DNA from: Acidobacteriota bacterium
GTDB lineage: Bacteria > Acidobacteriota > Holophagae > Holophagales > Holophagaceae
NCBI GenBank assembly: GCA_021794095.1
Contig: JAJYRN010000008.1
Span: forward strand, 1-64,000
Reading direction: 5' to 3'
DNA: 64,000 nt
Positions 17,537-26,342 of this stretch are shown here, piece after piece. Within the stretch, counting starts at the first letter, position 1. The number at the start of each line of letters is the position of its first letter. The notes under the pieces are model-generated. The model saw only the letters and a list, made by a program, of their open reading frames with translations. It ran no database searches and was not told the DNA's origin. The position numbers and the translations under genes were made by a program.

Positions 17537-18823
17537 TTATCGGCCGTTCCGCGCCAGCATCCGGCCGAAGAAGCGGCTCTTCAGCTGCTCGGAGGCCAGG
17601 GCCTGTTTGAGGGGCGGCAGGTTCAGGACCGCCCCCAGGAGGGCCGCCGCGGCGCGGTGGCCGTAGGTGGACTGGCCATCCACCAGCAGCTCCGCGAAGG
17701 TGCCCCGCTCGATGGCCATCATGACGGCGCGGTGGGCCGTATTGACCGGCGTGAGCACCCGCCGACCGCGGCGCCGCAGGCGGATACGCTGGCGCGTGCA
17801 GGCCCGCACGCACACGCCACAACCCAGGCAGCGCTCCGCCTCCAGCCGGGCCATCCTTGCGGAGGGCCGCTTGGGATGGTGGGCCGACACCAGGCTCAGG
17901 GCGTCCACCGGACAGGCCCGCACACACTTCCCACAGCCGTCGCAGTCTCCCTCCAGTTCCGGCAGCCATTCGGAGGTATGCACGGGCTTGAGGAAGGCGT
18001 ATGTGCGGGCCACCACCAGCGCTTCGCAACAGCAGCCGCAGCAGTTGCAGATGAAGCCCACGTCCTCCCGCACGTTCTCGCCGAACTGCACCAGGCCCCG
18101 CTCCCGGGCCTGCGCCAGCAGGTCCAGCCCCTCGGCCACATCCACCCGCCGGGCGTGGCCGTGCCGCGTGAGGCTGTCGGCGGCGGTGCCGAAGCTCATG
18201 CAGATCTCCATGGGCGCGTCGCAGGCCGTGCCCAGGTAGGCCTTTTTCCGGCGGCAATAGCAGTCCGAGACACCCATCACCCGGGCGCTGCGGACGACCT
18301 CGCTGGCCCGCTCGTAGTCCAGCACCTCCACCGTGTCCCGGCTTGGCAGCGCCGCTTCGTCCGCGAAGACCCGGCCCAGCTGCGTATCACCCTGAAGCAT
18401 TAGGGCGCGCAGGAAGTCCTCCTCCACGTTGAGATACTGGTGGAACAGCTCCGAGAGGGCCTTCTGGTCGAGGTCGCCGCGCACGCGCATGAGCGAGAAT
18501 TCGAAGAAGCCCGCCATGGGCGGCGGCAGGGCATAGCGCGTCTCGCCATCCTTCACCACATCCAGCAGCATCGCCCGGTCCGCCAGGCCATCCAGCACCT
18601 TCCGCGCCTCCGCTTCGGGCACCTTCCAGATGGCCGCGGCCCGCGCGGCGGTAAAGGGGCGAATGGGCACTTGGGCCAGGAGACCCGCCTCCTGCTCGCT
18701 CACCAACAGCTTGAGGATCTGGAAGAGCCGCTCCGTGGGGGGCGCGCCCTGGGGAAAGCGGTTGAGGCGCGCCGCAAACCGGCCGTAGGCGCCGTCTCCG
18801 GGCTTCAGGATCCGCTGGACCAT
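17537..18823 (-). CDS. 4Fe-4S dicluster protein
   Basis: A 428-residue cytoplasmic iron-sulfur protein. The C-terminal half carries two classic [4Fe-4S] motifs, CDGCGKCVRACP near residue 295 and CLGCGVCVRAC near 330. Further Cys-rich segments occur earlier: SDCYCRRKKAYLGTAC near 185 and NCCGCCC near 260. The N-terminal part has a winged-helix-like look. Such proteins transfer electrons; the partner is unknown. The start at 18823 has GGGAGG upstream; the frame is open far beyond, but that part lies antisense to xseA. It is divergent from xseA, with 48 bp between. Confidence 0.8.
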   Translation of the reverse strand: MVQRILKPGDGAYGRFAARLNRFPQGAPPTERLFQILKLLVSEQEAGLLAQVPIRPFTAARAAAIWKVPEAEARKVLDGLADRAMLLDVVKDGETRYALPPPMAGFFEFSLMRVRGDLDQKALSELFHQYLNVEEDFLRALMLQGDTQLGRVFADEAALPSRDTVEVLDYERASEVVRSARVMGVSDCYCRRKKAYLGTACDAPMEICMSFGTAADSLTRHGHARRVDVAEGLDLLAQARERGLVQFGENVREDVGFICNCCGCCCEALVVARTYAFLKPVHTSEWLPELEGDCDGCGKCVRACPVDALSLVSAHHPKRPSARMARLEAERCLGCGVCVRACTRQRIRLRRRGRRVLTPVNTAHRAVMMAIERGTFAELLVDGQSTYGHRAAAALLGAVLNLPPLKQALASEQLKSRFFGRMLARNGR

Positions 18824-18871
18824 GGGCGCCTCCCGGAGCCCAGGATAGCCCTCCCATGCGATGATGCGGCC

Positions 18872-20197
18872 ATGGATGCGCCCCTTTCCGTCAAGCGCCT
18901 GCTGGAGCAGGTCAAGGCCCGCCTCGAGCCGCCCTTCGCGGCGGTCTGCGTGGTGGGGGAGGTGTCCAACTTCCGCGGCTCGGGCCGCCACTGGTACTTC
19001 ACCCTCAAAGAAGAGGGCGCGGCCCTCCAGTGCGCCGTGTGGGCCGGCCAGCAGCGCTTCCTGGCCCACACGCCCGCCAACGGGCAGCGGGTGGTCCTGA
19101 AGGGCAGCCTGAACCTCTACATCGCGGGCGGCAGCCTCACGCTCGCCGTCACCCACTGCGAGCCCGCCGGTCAGGGCGACCTCCAGGCGCGCCTGCGGCA
19201 GCTGGAGGCGGAACTCCGCGCCGAGGGCCTCTTCGACCGGCCGAAGCGCCCCCTGCCCCGGTTTCCCCGGAAACTCGGCGTGGTCGCGGCCCTGGGCGGC
19301 GCGGCCCTGCGGGACGTGCTGGAGGTGACGGCGCAACGCGCGCCGGGCATTGACCTGCTCATCGCCCCGGCGGCGGCCCAGGGCGAGCGCTGCGTGCCCG
19401 AGACGCTGCTGGCGCTCCAGGAGATCCAGGATCCGTTCTGGAACTGCGAGGCGGTGCTGCTGGTGCGGGGCGGCGGCAGCCTGGAGGATCTCTGGGCCTT
19501 CAACGATCCCGCCCTGGTGCGCGCCGTGGCCACCTGCCGCCTACCGGTCATCGCCGGCGTGGGCCACGAGATTGATACGACCCTGGTGGACCTCGCCGCC
19601 GACCGTCGCGCCGCCACGCCCAGCCAGGCGGCGGAACTCGCCACGCCGGACCGGACCGCCCTCGCGGCGGATCTGCGCCGCCGCACGGAGGCCCTGACCG
19701 CCAAGGTGGCCTGGCGGCTGCGCGGCTTCGAGACCACCCTCAATCTGCTCACGGACCGGGGCCTGCTGCGCTCGGACCCGGTGCTCAGGAACCAGGCGCG
19801 CCTGGGGGCCCTGAGCCATCGCCTGGACCTGGCACATCCCCGGACCCGCCTCGATCAGGCCGCCACCCGGCTAGCCCTGCTGCGCCAGCGCCTCCGCCAC
19901 GCGTCCAGCCTGGCGGATGGAGAGGCCGACCGGCTCCGCGTCCGCGAGGCGCAACGGCGGCTGAGCCCGGCCCTGGCCCGCCTCATCCAGCTCCAGGACC
20001 ACCGCCGGGCCGTGCTGGCGGAACGGATCCGGGGCCTGGACCCCACCGCCCCGCTGGACCGGGGCTTCGTCCTGGCGCGGGATGCGCAGGGCCTGCCCAT
20101 CACCTCCGCGGGCCGGGTGGCCGCGGGCCAGATCCTCCATCTGGCTTGGCGGGATGGCGCCTGGACCAGCACGGCCCAGGCATCCTCCCAGGACTGA
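18872..20197 (+). CDS. xseA: Exodeoxyribonuclease VII large subunit
   Basis: A 441-residue protein with an N-terminal OB-fold (VVGEVSNFRGSGRHWYFTLK) and the catalytic XseA domain (LVRGGGSLEDLWAFND, PVIAGVGHEIDTTLVDLAADRRAATPS). The C-terminus ends with LDRGFVLARDAQG. Exonuclease VII degrades single-stranded DNA, with XseB as partner. No xseB gene is next to it. The gene is followed by the large palindromic element and then by the 3' end of a TonB receptor gene on the other strand. Confidence 0.95.
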   Translation: MDAPLSVKRLLEQVKARLEPPFAAVCVVGEVSNFRGSGRHWYFTLKEEGAALQCAVWAGQQRFLAHTPANGQRVVLKGSLNLYIAGGSLTLAVTHCEPAGQGDLQARLRQLEAELRAEGLFDRPKRPLPRFPRKLGVVAALGGAALRDVLEVTAQRAPGIDLLIAPAAAQGERCVPETLLALQEIQDPFWNCEAVLLVRGGGSLEDLWAFNDPALVRAVATCRLPVIAGVGHEIDTTLVDLAADRRAATPSQAAELATPDRTALAADLRRRTEALTAKVAWRLRGFETTLNLLTDRGLLRSDPVLRNQARLGALSHRLDLAHPRTRLDQAATRLALLRQRLRHASSLADGEADRLRVREAQRRLSPALARLIQLQDHRRAVLAERIRGLDPTAPLDRGFVLARDAQGLPITSAGRVAAGQILHLAWRDGAWTSTAQASSQD

Positions 20198-20206
20198 AGG
20201 GCCGGC

Positions 20207-20573
20207 CAGACGTGGTGTCCCGGCTTGGCCGGGACATCACGTGGGGGTGCACGAGGGGGGACATCGCGAACCGCAGGTCAGGAGCTGGAACGGAATAATC
20301 GTTGCCATCGTTGACGCCCAGCCGCGATGCATCCGCAAGGAAGGGCCCGCAGGGCCATGTGGTTCATGGTTCAAGGGCCCTGACGCCGCGGGGCGCGCGG
20401 ATGGGCGTCAACCCTCCGGGCGCGGGGTGGCGGGCTGCGCGATCCTGCGTCGGCTTCGGTTCACGGAGTCCCGCTCCGCTGGAACCTCAGCCTCCTTGAC
20501 TCGCTTGCCCGGCACCCCGCGCGATGGCATTGCTTATTCCGTTCCAGCTCCTTCGCAGGCGGTCCCCCCTCGT
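20207..20573. repeat. Expanded copy of the two-hairpin element with nested branched inverted repeats
   Basis: Relative to the other copies it is inverted. Hairpin II is at 20210-20242 (ACGTGGTGTCCCGGC pairs with GCCGGGACATCACGT). Hairpin I has arms ACGAGGGGGGAC (20251-20262) and GTCCCCCCTCGT (20562-20573). Inside it, where other copies have a 25-nt apex, lies a longer structure: a 19-bp perfect arm (20280-20298 with 20534-20552) continued by TGCCATCG/CGATGGCA, then two branches closed by 20311-20326 with 20396-20411 and by 20420-20435 with 20507-20522. It fills the space between the convergent xseA and TonB-receptor genes. Either an RNA with a multi-branched fold or a MITE-like insertion. Confidence 0.8.
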
Positions 20574-20578
20574 CCAGA

Positions 20579-22675
20579 TCAGAACCGCAGCGAAACCCCC
20601 GCCTGGAGACGGCGGCCGGGCATCAGGTAGTACTGCGCGTCGCCCATCTCGCTCTCGGCCACGGGATCGCGGCGGTCGGTGAGGTTCTGGCCCGTGGCCC
20701 GGAAGTCCCAGCGCCCGACGCGGTAGCCGAAACTGGCATCCACAGTGGCGTAGCCGCCGTAGGGAACGCGGTTCCGCTTGTCGAGGAAAACGCTGCCGGT
20801 GTAGCGGGCAGTCAGGGAGCCCGTGAACCCCTGCGCGGGTGCGTAGATCAGGCCCAGGGAGCCGAGGTGGTAGGGCGTCATTTCCAGGCGCTTGCCCGCG
20901 AGCTGGGTGGGCGTGCCGTCGAAATCCTGCACGTAGTCCCGGAACCGGCTGTCGTGATAGCTGTAGGCGCCGCGCAGGATCCAGTCGGGCCGGATCTGCC
21001 AGTCCGCGCTGCCCTCCAGGCCCTGGAACCGCTGCGTTCCGGCGTTCACAAGCACCGGCAGACCGCCGAGGCTCTGGGACACCACGAGGTTCTCGAAGTC
21101 CATGAGGAAGGCGCTCACCTCCAGGCCGAGGCGCCCGCCGGCGAGGCGGGACTTGGCGCCCAGATCCCAGGTGCGGGCCGTCTCCGGCGCCAGGATGCCA
21201 GGCGTGCTGTCCAGGCCGAAATCAATGGCGCTGGGCTTGTAAGCGGTGCGGTAGCTGGCGAAGAGGTTCACCCGGTCCACCCCGGATTCCCAGGCGGTCC
21301 AGGTGGCGCCGAGGCTGCCCGTGAGGCGGTTGACGATCCGCTGGTCCTGCCCGCCCACATACCCCGCGGCGAGGCCCCCAAAATCGAGGGTGTAGGCCCG
21401 CCGCGACTCGTCCGTGCGGTTCATGCGCAGGCCGGCCTCCAGAATCCAGCGGGAGGCGGGATGCCACTCGGCAAACCCGTAGAGCCCGGAGAAATCGCGG
21501 TGGTCGTCCACCCGGATGTCCGCGGCGGGCGGCAGTGCCTCGCTCCCGGGCGGGTTGCTGCCATTGAGGTTCACGGTGTAGTCGAAGTCCCCGCCGTGGC
21601 CGGTTCCGGCACCATGGAGGTGATCGAAGCCCGCCACGACCTTGAGCCCCGGCAGGTCCGTCCAGGTGAGGTGGGTATCGAAATAGATATCCGTGGTCTC
21701 GATGCGTTCGCGGTAGCCATGGGCGTTGAGGCTGGGGGCCGAGAGGTCCACCAGGAATCCGCGGAACACATCCTGGCGGGCGCGGGAGGCCGAGAGGATC
21801 GTGGACCAGGCCGCCGATCCCGCATCCTGATCCCAGCCCAGGGTGAAGGTGGCCCGGCGGTCATGGATGAAGGCACCCGCAGGATTCTGGTTGGAATCCA
21901 CGGGCACCTCCGGGCTGAACGCCGCGCCCACGCGGGGCCTCGGGCTGGCGGGATCCTGGTCCACCGCCGCGGCGTCCAGGTCGAAACGCAGGGTTCCGGA
22001 GGCCAGCTCGGCCCGGTTGCGCCAGAGCACATGCCCCTTCTTGTAGCTGGTGCGCGGGTCGTCGTAGCCCTGCTTGGCCGCGTCCACCGTAAGGCTGGAA
22101 TCCACCTTCGACCAGCGGGGCAGCCGCAGGGTGACAGCCGCCGAGCCGCTGCTGTGGTTCCCGGCGGCGAGACGGACGGAATCCTGGGTGTCGGCGGGCT
22201 TCTTGTGAATGACCTGGATGACGCCCACGAAGGAGGTCGCGCCGTACATCACCGGCGCGGCGCCGCGCTGGATCTCGATGCGGTCCACATTCTCCAGATC
22301 CAGGGTGGAGAGGGCGGGGTTGAAGGTGCCGCCCCAGGGCACGCCATCCACCACCAGCAGGAACGCGTCGAACTCCTTGAGCCCCATGAACTCGGGGATG
22401 CTGGCCGCCGGTCCCGCATCCCCGCCGGGGGCGATGGCCACGCCCGCCACCAGGGCCAGCGCACCCTGCAGATCCGTCACGCCGCGGGCGGCCAGTTCCT
22501 GCCCCGTCACCACCTGGACCGAGGCGGGCACCCGGATCGGATCCTCGGGGAAGCGGGTGGCGGTCACTTCCACGATCGCCGAGTTCGAGGGAGCCACCGG
22601 CGGGGCGGGCGTCTGGCTGCACAGGGGCACACCGGCCACCAGCAGGCATGGAATCAGGGCCAGGGCGGGTTTCAT
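20579..22675 (-). CDS. TonB-dependent outer-membrane receptor
   Basis: A 698-residue receptor: signal peptide, short Pro-rich linker, TonB-box-like segment (AIVEVTATRFPED), plug domain (PASVQVVTGQELAARGV, EIQRGAAPVMYG) and a beta-barrel ending in the typical terminal Phe (GVSLRF). Such receptors take up iron chelates, vitamin B12, metal complexes or other ligands using TonB energy. The ligand cannot be told. It is 60 bp downstream of a kinase gene on the same strand, in a cluster of ChpT-like protein, regulator, kinase and receptor, so the two-component system may control it. Confidence 0.92.
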   Translation of the reverse strand: MKPALALIPCLLVAGVPLCSQTPAPPVAPSNSAIVEVTATRFPEDPIRVPASVQVVTGQELAARGVTDLQGALALVAGVAIAPGGDAGPAASIPEFMGLKEFDAFLLVVDGVPWGGTFNPALSTLDLENVDRIEIQRGAAPVMYGATSFVGVIQVIHKKPADTQDSVRLAAGNHSSGSAAVTLRLPRWSKVDSSLTVDAAKQGYDDPRTSYKKGHVLWRNRAELASGTLRFDLDAAAVDQDPASPRPRVGAAFSPEVPVDSNQNPAGAFIHDRRATFTLGWDQDAGSAAWSTILSASRARQDVFRGFLVDLSAPSLNAHGYRERIETTDIYFDTHLTWTDLPGLKVVAGFDHLHGAGTGHGGDFDYTVNLNGSNPPGSEALPPAADIRVDDHRDFSGLYGFAEWHPASRWILEAGLRMNRTDESRRAYTLDFGGLAAGYVGGQDQRIVNRLTGSLGATWTAWESGVDRVNLFASYRTAYKPSAIDFGLDSTPGILAPETARTWDLGAKSRLAGGRLGLEVSAFLMDFENLVVSQSLGGLPVLVNAGTQRFQGLEGSADWQIRPDWILRGAYSYHDSRFRDYVQDFDGTPTQLAGKRLEMTPYHLGSLGLIYAPAQGFTGSLTARYTGSVFLDKRNRVPYGGYATVDASFGYRVGRWDFRATGQNLTDRRDPVAESEMGDAQYYLMPGRRLQAGVSLRF

Positions 22676-22735
22676 GCGTCCTCCGGGGGACCCAGGAGAA
22701 CATGAATAAAACCTTACATCAAGATGAACTTCCCA

Positions 22736-24082
22736 TCAGGAACAGGGGAGATCCAGGGCGACCCGCGTGCCCCGGCCCAGCTCGCTACGCAGGTCCATGG
22801 TGCCCTCAAGCATGGCGGCAATGCGGGCGACGATGGCCAGCCCCAGGCCCAGCCCACGCCCCTCGTCGGGGGGGCGGGTGAAAGGGCGTCCCAGTTTCGG
22901 AAGCCACTCGGGGGGAATGCCCCGGCCCGTATCCTCGACCCACAGCAGGAAGCCCCGGCCTCCCAGGGCTGCACCAAGCGTCACGCGTCCTTCTCCAGGG
23001 GTATGCCGCAGCGCGTTGGCCACCAGGTTGTGGAGCGCGCGGGTCAGCAGAAGGGGGTCGGCGGACACGCTGAAGGGCGCCGTATCCACCACCAGGGCGA
23101 TGCCCGCCTCCTCCGCGGCCGCCTCGAAAAAGGCCCGCACCTCCTCCAGGAGGACCGCCACGTCCACCCGCTCGCGGCGAAGGGGCGCAGGCCCGGCCTC
23201 GGCACGGGCGAGGAAAAGAATCTGGTCAATCAGGGCCGCCATGTGATCGCAGTCCTCCAGCAGGCCGCCCAGCGCCGTCCGCTGGGCGGGCGGGCAGGCG
23301 GGCGCGAGCGCCTGATTTTCCAGGGTGCTCCGCAGGTTCTGAAGGGGCGTGCGCAACTCGTGGGCCAGCTCCGCCCCCAGCTGGCTGGTCCGTTCGAAGG
23401 CCGCCTGGAGACGTGCCAGGGCCGCATTCAGGGTGGTCACCAGCTCCTGGAGTTCCTGGGGGAACTGTTCCGCCGCCAGGCGGGTGTCCAGATGCCGATC
23501 GTCAATGGCTCCGGCTTCCCGGATGATGCGGCCCAGGGGCGCCAGCCCCCAGGCGGCCACGAGCCGGGCCAGCAGCGCCGCGGCGAGCGCGGCCAGGGCC
23601 ACTGCCAGGGCCAGGGTCCGGCGGAAGCGGGCGACCAGGGCATGCTCATGGCTGCGGTCCATGATCAGGATCAACCGGCCGCCCGTGCCCGCCGGTCCCC
23701 ACCAGGGGCGCACGAGCAGCGTAAAGATGCGGCCATCCCGCGAGGTAACCTCCCGGGGCGGATCACCGGATCCGGGCAGGGGCAGGGGCGGCAGGGCGGC
23801 CATGGCCGGACTGGCCGCCACCACGCGCCCTGCGGCATCCTGCACGCGCCATTCGGCTTTCTCGAGCCGGGGCCGATCTCCAGCGGAAGGTTCGAGGCGT
23901 CCGGTCGCGAGCTGCTGCACCATGACCCGGGCCTGATCCACCATCACCTGGGCGTCCTCGGCCTCCAGGGAGCTCTGGAGGGCACGGTCCATGAAGAGCG
24001 CCATGGCCGCCGCCAGCAGCATCGCCGCCAGCGCGAAGCCCGCCTGGAGCTTCCAGAGGATGCTGCCGCTAGTCCGCCTCAC
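22736..24082 (-). CDS. Sensor histidine kinase
   Basis: A 448-residue inner-membrane kinase: two membrane segments (about 10-30 and 175-195) flanking a periplasmic sensor region, a HAMP linker, a HisKA domain with ELAHELRTPLQNL and an HATPase domain (N-box LVANALRHTP, DTGRGIP, GLGLGLAIV). It partners the OmpR-type regulator whose gene overlaps its start by 14 nt. Architecture is like that of metal or antibiotic sensors of the CusS/QseC type. With the TonB receptor directly downstream, the signal may be the receptor's ligand or a metal. That is inference. Confidence 0.9.
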   Translation of the reverse strand: MRRTSGSILWKLQAGFALAAMLLAAAMALFMDRALQSSLEAEDAQVMVDQARVMVQQLATGRLEPSAGDRPRLEKAEWRVQDAAGRVVAASPAMAALPPLPLPGSGDPPREVTSRDGRIFTLLVRPWWGPAGTGGRLILIMDRSHEHALVARFRRTLALAVALAALAAALLARLVAAWGLAPLGRIIREAGAIDDRHLDTRLAAEQFPQELQELVTTLNAALARLQAAFERTSQLGAELAHELRTPLQNLRSTLENQALAPACPPAQRTALGGLLEDCDHMAALIDQILFLARAEAGPAPLRRERVDVAVLLEEVRAFFEAAAEEAGIALVVDTAPFSVSADPLLLTRALHNLVANALRHTPGEGRVTLGAALGGRGFLLWVEDTGRGIPPEWLPKLGRPFTRPPDEGRGLGLGLAIVARIAAMLEGTMDLRSELGRGTRVALDLPCS

Positions 24083-24749
24083 GGGGTTCCAGCACCAGGC
24101 CCACGCCCCGCAGGGTATGGATGAGTTTCACCGGGAAGGGGTCATCCACCTTCCGCCGCAGCCGGAGGATCTGCACGTCCACCGCATTCGCGTCCACGGC
24201 GCCCTCAATGCCCCAGACAGTCTTCACGAGCTGGCTCCGCGGCACCACCCGGCCTGCGTGTTCCAGGAGCAGCACCATGAGGGCGTACTCCTTCGGAGTC
24301 AGCTCGATGCGCCGCCCAGCCCGGGCCACACTGCGGCGCGACGGATCCCAGATGAGATCGGCCACCTGCACCGGCGCGGCCATGATGGGCTGGGCCCGGC
24401 GGGTGATGGTCCGAAGCCGGGCCACCACCTCAAGGATGCTGTACGGCTTGGCCAGGTAGTCGTCCGCGCCCGCTTCGAGCCCCCGCAGGCGGTCCTCCAG
24501 GTTCCCCTTGGCCGAAAGGATGATGATCGGCACCGGATGGCCCGCGCCGCGGAGGGCCTCCACCAGTTCGAGGCCCGAACGCCCCGGCAGCATGATGTCC
24601 ACCACCAGGGCTTCGAAGACGCCGCTCTGGGCCAGGGGCAGGGCCTCGTCCACGGTGGTGGCCACCACCGCCTCGAATCCCGCGTTGACCAGGCCTGAAC
24701 GCAGCTCTCCGGCCGTCCGGGCCTGATCCTCGACGATCAGGACGCGCAT
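24069..24749 (-). CDS. OmpR-family response regulator
   Basis: A 226-residue regulator. The receiver has ED at 7-8, phosphoacceptor Asp51 (VVDIMLPGRSG), and Lys in YLAKPY. The C-terminal winged helix has ELTPKEYALMVLLLEHAG and a recognition helix around VDVQILRLRRKV. It overlaps both neighbours: 13 nt with the ChpT-like gene upstream and 14 nt with the kinase gene downstream, which suggests coupled translation. The likely target is the TonB receptor operon itself. No clear binding site is visible besides the palindrome at 25389. Confidence 0.93.
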   Translation of the reverse strand: MRVLIVEDQARTAGELRSGLVNAGFEAVVATTVDEALPLAQSGVFEALVVDIMLPGRSGLELVEALRGAGHPVPIIILSAKGNLEDRLRGLEAGADDYLAKPYSILEVVARLRTITRRAQPIMAAPVQVADLIWDPSRRSVARAGRRIELTPKEYALMVLLLEHAGRVVPRSQLVKTVWGIEGAVDANAVDVQILRLRRKVDDPFPVKLIHTLRGVGLVLEPREAD

Positions 24750-25357
24750 GGAACCCACGCCACCAGGGCGCCATCCTCCTCCCGCACCTCCACCGCCAGG
24801 CGGACAGCCATGGCCCGCAGCCAGAGCGAGGTCAGGTTGAGCGAGGCATCTTCCGGTGGATCGGGCCTCAGGGCAGGTGGGAGGGGTGGGGCGGACGGCC
24901 AGCGCAGGCGGCACCCGCCCTCCGCCGCTTCCGCCTCCAGGCGGAGGGTGCCCGGCGCGACCCAGGGCAGGATCTGGCGGCTGAAGGCTGCCGCCCAGTC
25001 CTGAAGCAGGGGGGCAGGCCAGGAGGCCCCCTCGCCCGCCACACAGACCACTTCCACCGGGCAGGAGAAGAGCACTGACAGGGGCTCCAGCCGCTGGAGG
25101 AGGCTCTGCCGCCATTCGGGCCAGGGCAGGCTGCCGGTATCCGGCACCCGCTCCAGGGCCAGGGCACGGGCCATCACCACGACGTTGCGCCCCTCATGGA
25201 GGGTGGCCTCCAGGCGCACCCGGTTGCGGGGACTCAAGGGCTGGGCGGGATCGCTCAGATCCAGTACGCCCTGGAGGCCGGCCAGCAGGTTGTTGACATC
25301 ATGGAGGACCGTCCGCCAAAGGCGTTCCGAGGTCTGATGAGGATCTGCGATCATCAT
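24737..25357 (-). CDS. ChpT-like histidine phosphotransferase or degenerate kinase
   Basis: A 206-residue protein with no membrane segment. It begins with an H-box-like helix, WRTVLHDVNNLLAGLQG (His19), as in HisKA domains of the HDFNNLL type. The second half has hydrophobic strands like an HATPase domain but lacks recognisable N, G1 and G2 boxes. That layout, a DHp helix pair plus a degenerate ATPase domain in about 200 residues, is that of ChpT-type phosphotransferases. It is the first gene of the regulator, kinase and receptor cluster and overlaps the regulator gene. It may add a phosphorelay step. The family call is by eye. Confidence 0.5.
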   Translation of the reverse strand: MMIADPHQTSERLWRTVLHDVNNLLAGLQGVLDLSDPAQPLSPRNRVRLEATLHEGRNVVVMARALALERVPDTGSLPWPEWRQSLLQRLEPLSVLFSCPVEVVCVAGEGASWPAPLLQDWAAAFSRQILPWVAPGTLRLEAEAAEGGCRLRWPSAPPLPPALRPDPPEDASLNLTSLWLRAMAVRLAVEVREEDGALVAWVPCAS

Positions 25358-25388
25358 GGGTCCTCCGCTCTGGCATGATCACCCTCAA

Positions 25389-25402
25389 TCAAGTTAACTT
25401 GA
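25389..25402. promoter_or_regulatory. Perfect palindrome TCAAGTTAACTTGA, SoxR-box-like
   Basis: A 14-bp perfect palindrome lies in the divergent region, 31 bp from the ChpT-like start and 43 bp from the MshEN start. It is flanked by a second inverted pair, GATCACC (25377) and GGTGATC (25404). The core equals the inner 14 bp of the SoxR box known from the E. coli soxS promoter. I see no convincing -35/-10 pair with the long spacer expected of MerR-family promoters, so the regulator is uncertain. Confidence 0.5.
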
Positions 25403-25445
25403 AGGTGATCTCCGCCGAAGTAATTCCCATTCCAAGGCGCCTCCC

Positions 25446-26342
25446 ATGCAACAACCGAACAAGCGGCTGGGTGAATTGCTCGTTGAAGCGGACCTCATCA
25501 CCCCTGCCCAGCTGCAGAGCGCCATCACCCACCAGAAGATCGCCCGGGGCCGTCTGGGGAGCAATCTGGTGGCCCTCGGCTACATCACCGAAGAAGTCCT
25601 GATGGACTTTCTCAGCCACCAGACCGGCGTGCCGCAGATGGATGTCCGCTCGCTGGAGGTCCCGCCTGCGCTCCTCAAGCTGATTCCCCACCGGCTGGCA
25701 GAGCAGTTCAACATCCTGCCCGTCTCCATCAAAGAACCGAAATCCCTGGTCCTGGCCATGTCTGACCCTTCGGACCTGAACGCCATTGACAGCGCCCGGT
25801 TCGCATCGGGCCTCACCATCCAGCCCGTGGTGGCCTCCCACAGCGCCCTGCGCAAAGCCATCGCAGAACTCTACCGGAACGTGGGGCATGTTCCCTCCTC
25901 GGCCGTCACCATCGAACTCGGGGGCGAGCCCCCGGAAGACGGCCTCCCCATGCCGTTCCACATCGAGCCGCTGCCGGTTCCCCTGCCACCGCCCCCGCCA
26001 GCCGCCCCTGTGTCCCCGGCCAGCGCGTTCTTCCCGCGGGATCCCTTCTTCGATGGGGCCGGCGTCCCCACCCAGCCTATCCACATTGATCCCTTCGGCC
26101 TCTTCGATCCGGCGGTTCCCCCCAACCCGCCCGCGCCTCCGCCCCCGAGCGCGGATCTGATCCACAGCCGGACCCATGAGCCCAACCTGCGTCGGCTGGA
26201 GTCCTACCACACCCGGACGCTGGTCCTGGGACTCATCCGCCTGTTCCAGCGCCGGGGCATCGTCGGCCAGGACGAACTTCAGCGCCTCCTCGTCAACCTC
26301 ATCGAGATTGGCGAGCTCAAGGACGACGACGCGATCGGTTAG
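25446..26342 (+). CDS. Stand-alone MshEN-domain protein, predicted c-di-GMP receptor
   Basis: A 298-residue cytoplasmic protein. The N-terminus has two 24-residue motifs beginning RLG and ending in HQ (residues 7-30 and 36-59), separated by the 5-residue spacer KIARG. This is exactly the arrangement of the c-di-GMP-binding MshEN domain found at the N-terminus of type II secretion and pilus ATPases. Here no ATPase follows. After the domain (to about 140) come Pro-rich stretches and a charged helical C-terminus (about 240-298). It may be an adaptor that responds to c-di-GMP. Its stop overlaps the lepA stop by 4 nt (TTAG). Confidence 0.75.
   Translation: MQQPNKRLGELLVEADLITPAQLQSAITHQKIARGRLGSNLVALGYITEEVLMDFLSHQTGVPQMDVRSLEVPPALLKLIPHRLAEQFNILPVSIKEPKSLVLAMSDPSDLNAIDSARFASGLTIQPVVASHSALRKAIAELYRNVGHVPSSAVTIELGGEPPEDGLPMPFHIEPLPVPLPPPPPAAPVSPASAFFPRDPFFDGAGVPTQPIHIDPFGLFDPAVPPNPPAPPPPSADLIHSRTHEPNLRRLESYHTRTLVLGLIRLFQRRGIVGQDELQRLLVNLIEIGELKDDDAIG

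Noticed and set aside
18824-19336. N-terminal extension of the Fe-S protein
   Set aside because: It is antisense to xseA and low-complexity; ATG 18823 has a ribosome-binding site.
20251-20573. Retron, group II intron or IS605-type guide RNA
   Set aside because: No reverse transcriptase, intron-encoded protein or TnpB/IsrB gene is nearby, and long terminal inverted repeats do not fit IS605 ends.
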